Assembly: GCA_031283915.1 (NCBI GenBank)
Contig: JAITAY010000367.1
Coordinates: 1 to 5,668 of the forward strand
Origin: Tannerella sp.
GTDB taxonomy: Bacteria > Bacteroidota > Bacteroidia > Bacteroidales > Tannerellaceae
DNA length: 5,668 bases
Direction of reading: 5' to 3'
Both the position numbers and the translations under genes were made by a program. How positions within the stretch are numbered: position 1 is the first letter of the stretch; every line of letters begins with the position of its first letter. Positions 1-5,270 of the stretch are shown here, in pieces. Below the pieces are notes generated by a model, which worked only from the letters and a program-made list of their open reading frames with translations, did no database searches and was not told the origin of the DNA.

Positions 1-287
1 GCCTTTTAGCGCTTAACTTGATGACATTGGGCTTTAGCCGACGGGGAAAAAGGCGTGTGGGCGGATGCCCTTTTCTATGCTGACGGGCAATGCACAAAAC
101 TGTACCGCGCGCAGTATAGTAGCTGGTAGAATGGCACAGGGGAGGAACAAAGAGCAGTTAAGGTTTTAGAAAACGGTCATTTGCCAAGAATTCAGGTTTC
201 GATCGTTTTTTATCTCAAAATCCGAAAAGGACTTTCGCATGGAAGCGTTTTATTCTCCATCCCTCAAGTTCGTCGCCTGAAAATAAA
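1..287. other. Left-edge stretch with no supportable gene
   Basis: I see no credible coding region on either strand here: the open stretches are short and match no family I recognise. One imperfect hairpin is visible: bases 46-54 pair with 67-75 (nine positions, one mismatch, 12-base loop), with no clear U-tract after it on either strand. The stretch lies downstream of the rplI terminator. It could be plain intergenic DNA or a decayed remnant of an element that continues past the left edge. Confidence 0.5.
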
Positions 288-318
288 AAAGGGCTGGCCT
301 TTTTGAGACCAGCCCTTT
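288..318 (-). terminator. Intrinsic terminator of the rpsF-rpsR-rplI operon
   Basis: Bases 288-297 (AAAGGGCTGG) pair perfectly with 309-318 (CCAGCCCTTT) around an 11-base loop. Read on the minus strand, the stem is followed by TTTTTTATTT (290 down to 281), the U-rich tail of a rho-independent terminator. It starts about 15 bases after the rplI stop, so it closes the ribosomal operon. The plus-strand side has only a weak, interrupted T run, so I call it one-directional. Confidence 0.9.
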
Positions 319-333
319 GTATTACATTATTTA

Positions 334-783
334 TTAGAAAGGTTCGGAAAGAACTTCAAAAGGAATGTCAACCGATATCTCCTTATGAGGTTTTATCTGT
401 GCATTGTATTTTCCGATTTCCTTCACCGGTTCTTTGATGAAAATCAGCTTGCGATCAACTTCATGGCCCAGCTTGGCCAATTCGTCGGCAATCTGTATGT
501 TGGTTACCGATCCGAAAATCCTGCCGGTCGAACTGGTTTTTGTGCGAATCACCAGAGATACGTTTTCTAATTTGGCGGCCATAGCCATAGCATCTTCTTT
601 GATTTTCGCCAGTTTATGCGCGCGTTGCTTCATGTTTTCAGCCAGTACTTTTTTTGCCGATTCCGAAGCGATTACGGCTTTGCCTTGCGGGATCAGGAAA
701 TTGCGTCCGTAACCATCCTTGACGGTTACGACATCATCCTTGTAGCCTAAATTCACTACGTTTTCTTTCAAAATAACTTGCAT
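334..783 (-). CDS. rplI: 50S ribosomal protein bL9
   Basis: This encodes bL9, a 149-residue protein of the large subunit that binds 23S rRNA near the base of the L1 stalk and helps keep the reading frame. The N-terminal RNA-binding domain carries the family signature at residues 13-34, from G13-Y14 through G24-Y25-G26-R27-N28-F29-L30 to G34. A charged linking helix follows (about 41-75), then the C-terminal domain (about 76-149) with R88-I-F-G-S-V-T94. Length is normal for the family. The start at 783 is supported by an SD-like GAGAGGAA at 791-798. It is the last gene of a three-gene operon, 21 bases after rpsR, and ends in two adjacent TAA stops (334-336 and 331-333) just before the terminator. 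Seen: full length with signature. Known: the family role. Confidence 0.97.
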   Translation of the reverse strand: MQVILKENVVNLGYKDDVVTVKDGYGRNFLIPQGKAVIASESAKKVLAENMKQRAHKLAKIKEDAMAMAAKLENVSLVIRTKTSSTGRIFGSVTNIQIADELAKLGHEVDRKLIFIKEPVKEIGKYNAQIKPHKEISVDIPFEVLSEPF

Positions 784-790
784 ATTCTGT

Positions 791-798
791 TTCCTCTC
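791..798 (-). promoter_or_regulatory. Shine-Dalgarno site of rplI
   Basis: On the minus strand GAGAGGAA lies between the rpsR stop and the rplI start. Its AGGA core ends 8 bases before the ATG, a normal SD spacing. This stands out because rpsF, the dehydrogenase, the kinase and tyrS in this window have only A/T-rich sequence at that place. Confidence 0.65.
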
Positions 799-804
799 TA
801 TTAA

Positions 805-1080
805 TTATTTCATCAAATCGGTCACGTAGGGAAGCAATGCCAGATGGCGTGCCCTTTTTACGGCTTGGGCTACTCGACGTTGAAATTTCAACGATGTCCC
901 GGTAATACGACGCGGGAGGAGTTTGCCTTGCTCGTTCAGGAATTTCTTCAAAAATTCCGGATCCTTATAATCAATGTATTTGATTCCACTCTTCTTGAAA
1001 CGGCAATACTTCTTTTTCTTTATGTCCATCAACATAGGTGTCAAGAATCTGATTTCCGATTGGTTGTTAGCTGTTGCCAT
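805..1080 (-). CDS. rpsR: 30S ribosomal protein bS18
   Basis: This encodes bS18, which binds bS6 as a heterodimer on the platform of the small subunit. The 91-residue product is longer than the usual ~75 because of an N-terminal extension (about residues 1-22) of the kind seen in Bacteroidetes. The conserved core runs from K24-Y25-C26-R27-F28 through Y38-K39-D40-P41 and L54-L55-P56-R57-R58-I59-T60-G61-T62 to the basic helix around F67-Q-R-R70 and A77-R78-H79. The start at 1080 lies 3 bases after the rpsF stop, and its SD (AAGGAG, 1090-1095) sits inside the last rpsF codons, so translation is probably coupled. In Bacteroidetes ribosomes bS18, with bS6 and bS21, is known to help hold the 3' tail of 16S rRNA so that the anti-SD is hidden. 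Confidence 0.97.
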   Translation of the reverse strand: MATANNQSEIRFLTPMLMDIKKKKYCRFKKSGIKYIDYKDPEFLKKFLNEQGKLLPRRITGTSLKFQRRVAQAVKRARHLALLPYVTDLMK

Positions 1081-1083
1081 CGT

Positions 1084-1437
1084 TTAGTTCTCCTTTTTTG
1101 ATTCTTTTGATGTCTTTAAATTTCTTCTCTTTTCCGCATAATCCAGCGCATATTTGTCCTGACGGAAAGTCAGAAAGCGGATCACACGTTCGTCCCGACG
1201 GAATTGGGTCTCCAATACGGCAATCGTCTTCGGATCCGCCTTGAATTCAATCAATTGATAGAACCCTGTCGTCTTCTTTTCAATAGGATAGGCCAACTTG
1301 CGCAAGCCCCAGTTCTCTTCGTTCACAATCTCTGCATTCTCTGCCACGAGAATGCCTCTAATTTTTTCTACCGCTTCCTTCATCTGGGCATCAGACAAAA
1401 CGGGAGTCAAAATGAAAACGGTTTCGTAATTGTTCAT
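1084..1437 (-). CDS. rpsF: 30S ribosomal protein bS6
   Basis: This encodes bS6, the 30S platform protein that pairs with bS18. The 117-residue product starts M-N-N-Y-E-T-V-F-I-L-T-P, the usual bS6 N-terminus, and carries the family segment W43-G-L-R-K-L-A-Y-P-I52 with G58-F59-Y60, then F79-R80-R81-D82 and R84-V85-I86-R87. A lysine-rich tail (about 103-117) follows. The frame stays open 24 codons further upstream, to 1509, but I reject that start: the extra residues do not resemble bS6, and the promoter motif at 1470-1477 lies inside that extension. It is the first gene of the operon, with about 25 bases of predicted A-rich leader and no SD. Two stop-adjacent features tie it to rpsR: a 3-base gap and an SD for rpsR inside its last codons. 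Confidence 0.96.
   Translation of the reverse strand: MNNYETVFILTPVLSDAQMKEAVEKIRGILVAENAEIVNEENWGLRKLAYPIEKKTTGFYQLIEFKADPKTIAVLETQFRRDERVIRFLTFRQDKYALDYAEKRRNLKTSKESKKEN
1090..1095 (-). promoter_or_regulatory. Shine-Dalgarno site of rpsR inside the rpsF 3' end
   Basis: The minus strand reads AAGGAG across the last Lys-Glu codons of rpsF, 9 bases before the rpsR ATG at 1080. It is the strongest SD in the window. Its position suggests that ribosomes finishing rpsF restart on rpsR, keeping bS6 and bS18 in step. The match is seen; the coupling is inferred. Confidence 0.7.
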
Positions 1438-1469
1438 ATGTTTTTTTATCGTTTTTTGATTTGCGGGGA

Positions 1470-1477
1470 CAAAGATA
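1470..1477 (-). promoter_or_regulatory. Bacteroidetes-type -7 promoter element of rpsF operon
   Basis: TATCTTTG on the minus strand matches the Bacteroidetes primary sigma factor -7 consensus TAnnTTTG exactly. Transcription would start at about 1463 and give a leader of roughly 25 bases before the rpsF ATG at 1437. At the expected 19-21 base spacing the -33 region reads only TATTA-like sequence rather than TTTG, so that half is weak. Confidence 0.65.
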
Positions 1478-1610
1478 GTAATTTCCTTTGGAACAGTAAT
1501 ACTTTTCAAATGTTTTTATCTCCCCGCAGGAATTTTATATTGGTAGAATATAGTCATCTGTCCGGTCTATTACCGATATTTCGTCCCGCACGGAACTTTT
1601 TTGTCGGCTT

Positions 1611-1625
1611 CCCTTTTTGAAAGGG
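1611..1625. repeat. Small hairpin next to the kdgK terminator
   Basis: CCCTTT (1611-1616) pairs with AAAGGG (1620-1625) around a 3-base loop. It abuts the larger hairpin at 1626-1657 with no gap, giving two stems in tandem after the kinase gene. Its role may be to stabilise the 3' end of the kinase mRNA or to back up termination; that is inference. Confidence 0.5.
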
Positions 1626-1657
1626 AACGGGGAATGTGGTTTGCCACATTCCCCGTT
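1626..1657. terminator. Perfect 14-bp hairpin after the kinase gene
   Basis: AACGGGGAATGTGG (1626-1639) pairs without mismatch to CCACATTCCCCGTT (1644-1657) around the loop TTTG. It lies about 35 bases beyond the stop of the minus-strand kinase gene, so it probably ends or protects that transcript. The clean run of five T (1656-1660) follows it on the plus strand. On the minus strand the stem is followed by TTCCCTTTC, which is a poor U-tract. No plus-strand gene precedes it in the window, so the strand on which it acts is left open. Confidence 0.7.
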
Positions 1658-1691
1658 TTTGATATTCTCGATTTACAAGCCCCGCCCGTTT

Positions 1692-2768
1692 TCAGCGGAG
1701 TACCCGTGCGTTGCCGTTCCAGATGCTCCAGACCTGGTCTTCATCGGCGGGCTGTCCGTAATCGGTCAGGAAGGTGGTGGCCAGCGCGCCGGTCGCCCAT
1801 CCGAACTGAATCCATTTTTCCGGTTCCCAGCCTTTCAGGATGCCGTAGAGCAGTCCACCGACAAAGCCGTCGCCCCCGCCGATCCGGTCGAGTACGTTGA
1901 TGGGACGGGGTTCGACAATGTGCCACCGGTCACCTTCGCGCATGATGGCGCCCCAGAGGTGGTTGTTTGCGCTGACGACCTCGCGCAGGGTGGTGGCAAA
2001 AACGGAGACGTTCGGGAAAGTTCTCCCCACGTTGCAAATCAATTCCTTGAAACTGTCGATCTTCCCGGCCAGCGCTTCGCCGCCGGCTTCCGGCCCTTTG
2101 ATGCCGAAACAGAGCTGGAAATCTTCTTCATTGCCGACCAGAATGTCAGCAAGGGAGGCGATTTCGATAAAGATGCTGTGTAACTCCTGTTCCCGTCCTT
2201 TCCAGAAGGAAGCGCGGTAGTTCAGGTCGAAGGCAATTTTTGTGCCGTATTTGCGTGCAGCGCGCGCCAGCTCCAGGCAGAAGCGTCCCGTCTCGGACGA
2301 CAGGGCGCCGATCAGACCGGAGAGATGCAGAATCTGCACGCCTTCCCGGTCAAAGAGGCGGTCAAGGTCAAAGTCTTTCACGCTGAGCGTTTGTCCGACT
2401 TCTCCGCTACGGTCGTTCCAGACACGTGGCCCGCGCACGCCGAAGCCGTTGTCGGCAATGTTAATCTGGTGGCGGTATCCCCAGGGTCCTCCCTGCTCTA
2501 CTTCTTTCCCTTCGTATGCCAGATGCCGGCTGCCCAGGCTGTCCCTGATAAACCGGGCTATCGGACTGCCCTTGACAAAGGTCGTCAATACTTTCACGGG
2601 GAGTCCCAGACAGGCGGGTATGCTCGCCACATTGGTCTCTGCACTCGTGGCCTGCATCATCAGGGCGTCGCTCTTGTGAACGGGCTGTCCCTGCGCGATG
2701 GGGCTAAGGCGTATGCCCATGCTGGTGGGAACGACCAGCGCCCATTGATATGTTTTCTTTAGTTCCAT
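1692..2768 (-). CDS. kdgK: PfkB-family sugar kinase, probable 2-keto-3-deoxygluconate kinase
   Basis: This is a 358-residue cytoplasmic ribokinase-fold (PfkB) sugar kinase. It probably phosphorylates 2-keto-3-deoxygluconate with ATP to the 6-phosphate, the step before aldolase cleavage in hexuronate breakdown. The C-terminal signature D294-R-I-G-G-G-D300-G-F-V-G-G305 supplies the anion hole and the catalytic base D300. Upstream are D181-L-N-Y-R185, N213-E-E-D-F217 and a G108-F-G-V-R-G-P-R-V-W-N-D119 block that I associate with a long subgroup of KDG-kinase-like proteins. The N-terminal sugar-site motif is odd: the usual Gly-Gly before the Asn-Val-Ala stretch is replaced by A40-T-S-A-E-T-N-V-A48. 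The start at 2768 leaves 30 bases after the dehydrogenase stop, with A/T-rich sequence and no SD, so the two genes probably share a transcript. The family is secure; the substrate is inferred from the partner. Fructokinase or another hexonate kinase is possible. Confidence 0.82.
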   Translation of the reverse strand: MELKKTYQWALVVPTSMGIRLSPIAQGQPVHKSDALMMQATSAETNVASIPACLGLPVKVLTTFVKGSPIARFIRDSLGSRHLAYEGKEVEQGGPWGYRHQINIADNGFGVRGPRVWNDRSGEVGQTLSVKDFDLDRLFDREGVQILHLSGLIGALSSETGRFCLELARAARKYGTKIAFDLNYRASFWKGREQELHSIFIEIASLADILVGNEEDFQLCFGIKGPEAGGEALAGKIDSFKELICNVGRTFPNVSVFATTLREVVSANNHLWGAIMREGDRWHIVEPRPINVLDRIGGGDGFVGGLLYGILKGWEPEKWIQFGWATGALATTFLTDYGQPADEDQVWSIWNGNARVLR

Positions 2769-2798
2769 ATTCTTTATTTCTAAATGATTGTTTGGCGA

Positions 2799-3611
2799 TT
2801 AAATGGAAAAGGCGTCGAATCCGCCGTCAATTGGCGTCACGGTACCTGTTACGAAGGCGGAAGCGTCGCTGGCGAGCCACTGGATGGTACCCAGCAGTTC
2901 GTCGGGTCGTCCGAGCCGGTTGAAGGGAGTATGCGCCAGTATGGTTTTGCATCGGTCGGAGGGAGAACCGTCGGGGTTAGTCATCAGCGCGCGGTTTTGT
3001 TCTGTCAGAAAGAAACCGGGCGCAATGGCGTTCACGCGCAGCCCCTCGCCGAACTTAATTGCCAGCTCACCGGCCAGGAACTGCGTGAAGTTACTGATGG
3101 CGGCCTTGGCGCATCCGTAGCCCGCGACGCGCGTCAGTGGACGCAACGCCGATTCGGACGAGACGTTGATGATGCTTCCTTTTTTCCGTTCAACCATCAC
3201 GCCGGCAAAGATCATCGTCGGCAAGACGGTTCCGAAGAGGTTGAGGTCAACGACTTTGCGGAAGGCGTCGAGGTCGAGGTCGAAAAATGTCTTGTCGGGC
3301 GGAATCGTCGCCCCGGCCATATTCCCACCGGCCAGGTTGATCAGGACGTCAATCTGTCCGTAAGCGTCCAGGATGTCCTGTTTGTTCTGCAGGAGCGTTC
3401 CCCTGTCGAGCACGTCGGTTTCCAGAAAAAGCGCCTCTCCTATGTCTTCCCGGATTTCGGCAGCCAGCCGGCTTCCTCCTTCCGCGTTCCGGTCGAGAAT
3501 CACAATACGGGCGCCCTCGCCGGCCAGGTGTCTGGCCATGCAGCTACCCAGAATCCCGCACCCTCCGGTCAGCAGGATTACTCTGTCTTTTATATCAAAT
3601 AAGTTTGCCAT
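2799..3611 (-). CDS. uxuB: SDR-family D-mannonate oxidoreductase (fructuronate reductase)
   Basis: This 270-residue short-chain dehydrogenase probably interconverts D-fructuronate and D-mannonate with NAD(H) in glucuronate catabolism. Visible motifs are: a dinucleotide loop T15-G-G-C-G-I-L-G22, spaced TGxxGxxG rather than the classical TGxxxGxG; D40 at the end of the second strand, which favours NAD over NADP; N92-L-A-G-G96; N124; and the catalytic S152 with Y165-x3-K169. The C-terminal half (A197-P-G-F-F-L-T-E-Q-N-R207, T228-P-F, F253-V-T-G-T and D262-G-G-F-D-A-F268) matches the Bacillus YjmF/UxuB type, which is unrelated to the long-chain E. coli UxuB. I chose the ATG at 3611 over an in-frame one at 3650 because M-A-N-L-F-D-I-K-D fits the family start. 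It leads the kinase gene by 30 bases. The mannonate dehydratase between the two steps is not in the window. Another sugar-acid dehydrogenase remains possible. Confidence 0.85.
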   Translation of the reverse strand: MANLFDIKDRVILLTGGCGILGSCMARHLAGEGARIVILDRNAEGGSRLAAEIREDIGEALFLETDVLDRGTLLQNKQDILDAYGQIDVLINLAGGNMAGATIPPDKTFFDLDLDAFRKVVDLNLFGTVLPTMIFAGVMVERKKGSIINVSSESALRPLTRVAGYGCAKAAISNFTQFLAGELAIKFGEGLRVNAIAPGFFLTEQNRALMTNPDGSPSDRCKTILAHTPFNRLGRPDELLGTIQWLASDASAFVTGTVTPIDGGFDAFSI

Positions 3612-3654
3612 AAATAATGAATGTATATATATGTTTAGTACAGTAGTCAATGTT

Positions 3655-3746
3655 TCCCTTCATCAGGGATACGGATACGCCGACTCCGTATGGATCGAAT
3701 GTTTGAACCCTGACGGGTTCTTCCCGTTTGCGTCCATGCGTATGGA
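3655..3746. repeat. Cluster of four short hairpins in the dehydrogenase leader
   Basis: Four perfect inverted repeats lie in a row upstream of the dehydrogenase. TCCCT/AGGGA spans 3655-3669 (5 bp, loop 5). ATACGGA/TCCGTAT spans 3669-3691 (7 bp, loop 9). GAACCC/GGGTTC spans 3705-3720 (6 bp, loop 4). TCCAT/ATGGA spans 3733-3746 (5 bp, loop 4). If the minus-strand start is near 3797, all four lie in the mRNA leader. The first two share base 3669. They may be RNA structure or protein-binding sites; the sequence alone does not decide. Confidence 0.5.
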
Positions 3747-3804
3747 GATTATACCCGATATTCATTTTAATTTTCATTTCAAAACAAGTTCCGTTCTGTG
3801 CGCG

Positions 3805-3812
3805 CAAAAGTA
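3805..3812 (-). promoter_or_regulatory. Candidate -7 element for the dehydrogenase-kinase operon
   Basis: The minus strand reads TACTTTTG, a full match to TAnnTTTG. A start near 3797 would give a leader of about 185 bases before the ATG at 3611. The -33 position holds GTGA-like sequence, a poor match, which could mean an activated promoter. It lies 28 bases from the tyrS -33 element on the other strand, so the two promoters are back to back. Confidence 0.45.
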
Positions 3813-3839
3813 CGGATTTCCCGGAAGAAAAATCACATC

Positions 3840-3869
3840 TTGCGAAAAAAAATATTTGTTATATCTTTG
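3840..3869 (+). promoter_or_regulatory. Bacteroidetes-type promoter of tyrS
   Basis: TTG at 3840-3842 and TATCTTTG at 3862-3869 are separated by exactly 19 bases, which fits the Bacteroidetes consensus TTTG-N19-21-TAnnTTTG. The expected start is near 3876, leaving a leader of only about 20 bases before the tyrS ATG, A/T-rich and without an SD. There is no room for a T-box or other leader element. This is the best promoter match in the window. Confidence 0.8.
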
Positions 3870-3896
3870 CGCCCTAATAAACAAAGCTTTCAAACG

Positions 3897-5189
3897 ATGA
3901 ATTTTGTTGAAGAATTAAGATGGCGGGGCATGATTCATGACATGATGCCCGGAACGGAAGAACAGTTGGCAAAGGAAATGACGTCTGCGTATGTGGGCAT
4001 AGATCCGACGGCCGATTCACTGCATATCGGTCATTTGGTGAGCGTGATGATGCTAAGACATTTCCAGCGCGCCGGTCACCGGCCGGTAGCCTTGATTGGC
4101 GGCGCTACGGGTATGATTGGCGACCCGTCCATGAAATCAGCCGAACGTAACCTGCTGGACGAATCTGCTTTGAGGCACAATCAGCACTGTATCGGAAAAC
4201 AACTGGCACGCTTCCTCGATTTCGAGTCGAAATTGCCCAACGCAGCCAAATTAGTCAATAATTACGACTGGATGAAAGACTATACGTTCCTGAACTTCAT
4301 CCGCGACATAGGCAAAATGATTACGGTCAATTACATGATGGCTAAAGATTCCGTTAAAAAGCGACTGGGTTCCGAGTCCAAAACAGGCCTGTCCTTCACG
4401 GAATTTTCCTATCAACTGCTGCAAGGATATGATTTTCTGTATTTGTATGAACACGAAAGTTGCCGCCTGCAAATGGGCGGTTCCGACCAGTGGGGGAACA
4501 TCACGACGGGAACGGAGCTGATTCGCCGCAAAACAGGCGGCGAGGCGTATGCATTGACCTGCCCGCTGATCACCAAGGCCGACGGCGGGAAATTCGGCAA
4601 AACGGAATCCGGCAACGTCTGGCTGGACCGTCGCTATACATCGCCATACAAATTCTGTCAGTTCTGGTTGAACGTGAGCGATGAAGAGGCCGCCAGGTAT
4701 ATCCGGATTTTCACCGCATTGAGTCGGGAAGAAATCGTTGCGCTGGAAGAGGAGCAAGCTGCTGCGCCGCACTTGCGGCCGCTGCAGAAACGCCTGAGCA
4801 GGGAAGTGACCGTCATGGTGCATTCGCAGGCGGATTATGATGCGGCGGTGGAAGCATCCGGGATTTTGTTTGGAAACTCGACTTCCGAAATGCTGAAAAG
4901 ACTGGATGAAGATACCTTGTTGGCCGTGTTTGAAGGCGTTCCGCAGTTCGGGATTTCACGCGATGAACTGGCCGGGGGCATCAGGGCGATCGACCTTTGT
5001 ACGGAAAAAGCAGCTGTTTTTTCTTCCAAAGGCGAGATGCGCAAACTGATACAAAGCGGCGGCGTCAGTCTGAACAAGGAAAAACTGACTGAGCCGGATC
5101 AACTGATTCACAGTGAAAGTTTGTTGAACAACAAATATTTGTTGTTCCAGCGCGGCAAAAAAAACTATTTTCTGCTGATAGCCAAATGA
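3897..5189 (+). CDS. tyrS: Tyrosyl-tRNA synthetase
   Basis: This 430-residue class I aminoacyl-tRNA synthetase charges tRNA-Tyr with tyrosine in the cytoplasm. The Rossmann catalytic domain carries the HIGH motif intact at 43-46 after D36-P-T-A-D-S-L. Its KMSKS-equivalent is K232-F-G-K-T236, the KFGKT form usual in bacterial TyrRS. Tyrosine-site residues of the Bacillus enzyme have counterparts at Y32, D76, Y172, Q176, D179 and Q198 (in G195-S-D-Q-W-G-N). An anticodon-binding helical domain follows, and an S4-like RNA-binding domain occupies about 360-425. Length is as expected for Bacteroidetes. The frame is open 33 codons further upstream, but the consensus promoter (3840-3869) lies inside that extension and M-N-F-V-E-E-L-R-W-R-G is the family start, so 3897 is chosen. 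It is divergent from the sugar operon and ends 81 bases before tRNA-Gln, with no terminator visible between. Confidence 0.98.
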   Translation: MNFVEELRWRGMIHDMMPGTEEQLAKEMTSAYVGIDPTADSLHIGHLVSVMMLRHFQRAGHRPVALIGGATGMIGDPSMKSAERNLLDESALRHNQHCIGKQLARFLDFESKLPNAAKLVNNYDWMKDYTFLNFIRDIGKMITVNYMMAKDSVKKRLGSESKTGLSFTEFSYQLLQGYDFLYLYEHESCRLQMGGSDQWGNITTGTELIRRKTGGEAYALTCPLITKADGGKFGKTESGNVWLDRRYTSPYKFCQFWLNVSDEEAARYIRIFTALSREEIVALEEEQAAAPHLRPLQKRLSREVTVMVHSQADYDAAVEASGILFGNSTSEMLKRLDEDTLLAVFEGVPQFGISRDELAGGIRAIDLCTEKAAVFSSKGEMRKLIQSGGVSLNKEKLTEPDQLIHSESLLNNKYLLFQRGKKNYFLLIAK

Positions 5190-5207
5190 CCTTTGAACTG
5201 AAAAGAG

Positions 5208-5238
5208 TTGCAAATGTGAAATAAAATCCGCACCTTTG
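5208..5238 (+). promoter_or_regulatory. Likely promoter of tRNA-Gln
   Basis: TTG (5208-5210) is followed after exactly 20 bases by CACCTTTG (5231-5238). This keeps the TTTG core of the Bacteroidetes -7 element but has CA in place of TA. A start at about 5245 would lie roughly 26 bases before the mature tRNA 5' end. Readthrough from tyrS is also possible because I see no terminator between them. Confidence 0.5.
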
Positions 5239-5270
5239 CACCGTTATAGAAGATTTGATTGGTTTGTGGA

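Noticed and set aside
1438..1509. 24-codon N-terminal extension of rpsF to an upstream ATG
   Set aside because: The added residues do not resemble bS6 and the extension covers the -7 promoter motif; the start at 1437 gives the normal N-terminus.
1617..2183. 188-codon plus-strand open frame opposite the kinase gene
   Set aside because: Antisense shadow of the PfkB gene; it begins inside the terminator hairpin region and has no recognisable motif. The 145-codon frames at 2242-2679 and 2325-2762 are rejected for the same reason.
2784..3602. 272-codon plus-strand open frame opposite the dehydrogenase gene
   Set aside because: It mirrors a well-supported SDR gene, its product resembles no family I know, and long antisense frames are expected opposite G+C-rich genes.
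3654..3666. CTGATGA followed by GAAAC on the minus strand, resembling a hammerhead ribozyme core
   Set aside because: Only about three bases separate the two core segments, leaving no room for stem II, and no matching stems I and III are seen.
3595..3807. 70-codon minus-strand frame in the dehydrogenase leader, a possible leader peptide
   Set aside because: It begins at a TTG that overlaps the candidate -7 promoter element, runs into the dehydrogenase start in another frame, and has no peptide pattern that would suggest attenuation.
3798..3896. 33-codon N-terminal extension of tyrS
   Set aside because: The consensus promoter lies inside it and the family start is the ATG at 3897.
4251..4823. 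190-codon minus-strand frame inside tyrS
   Set aside because: It lies wholly opposite the catalytic and anticodon-binding domains of a clear TyrRS and shows no motif of its own.
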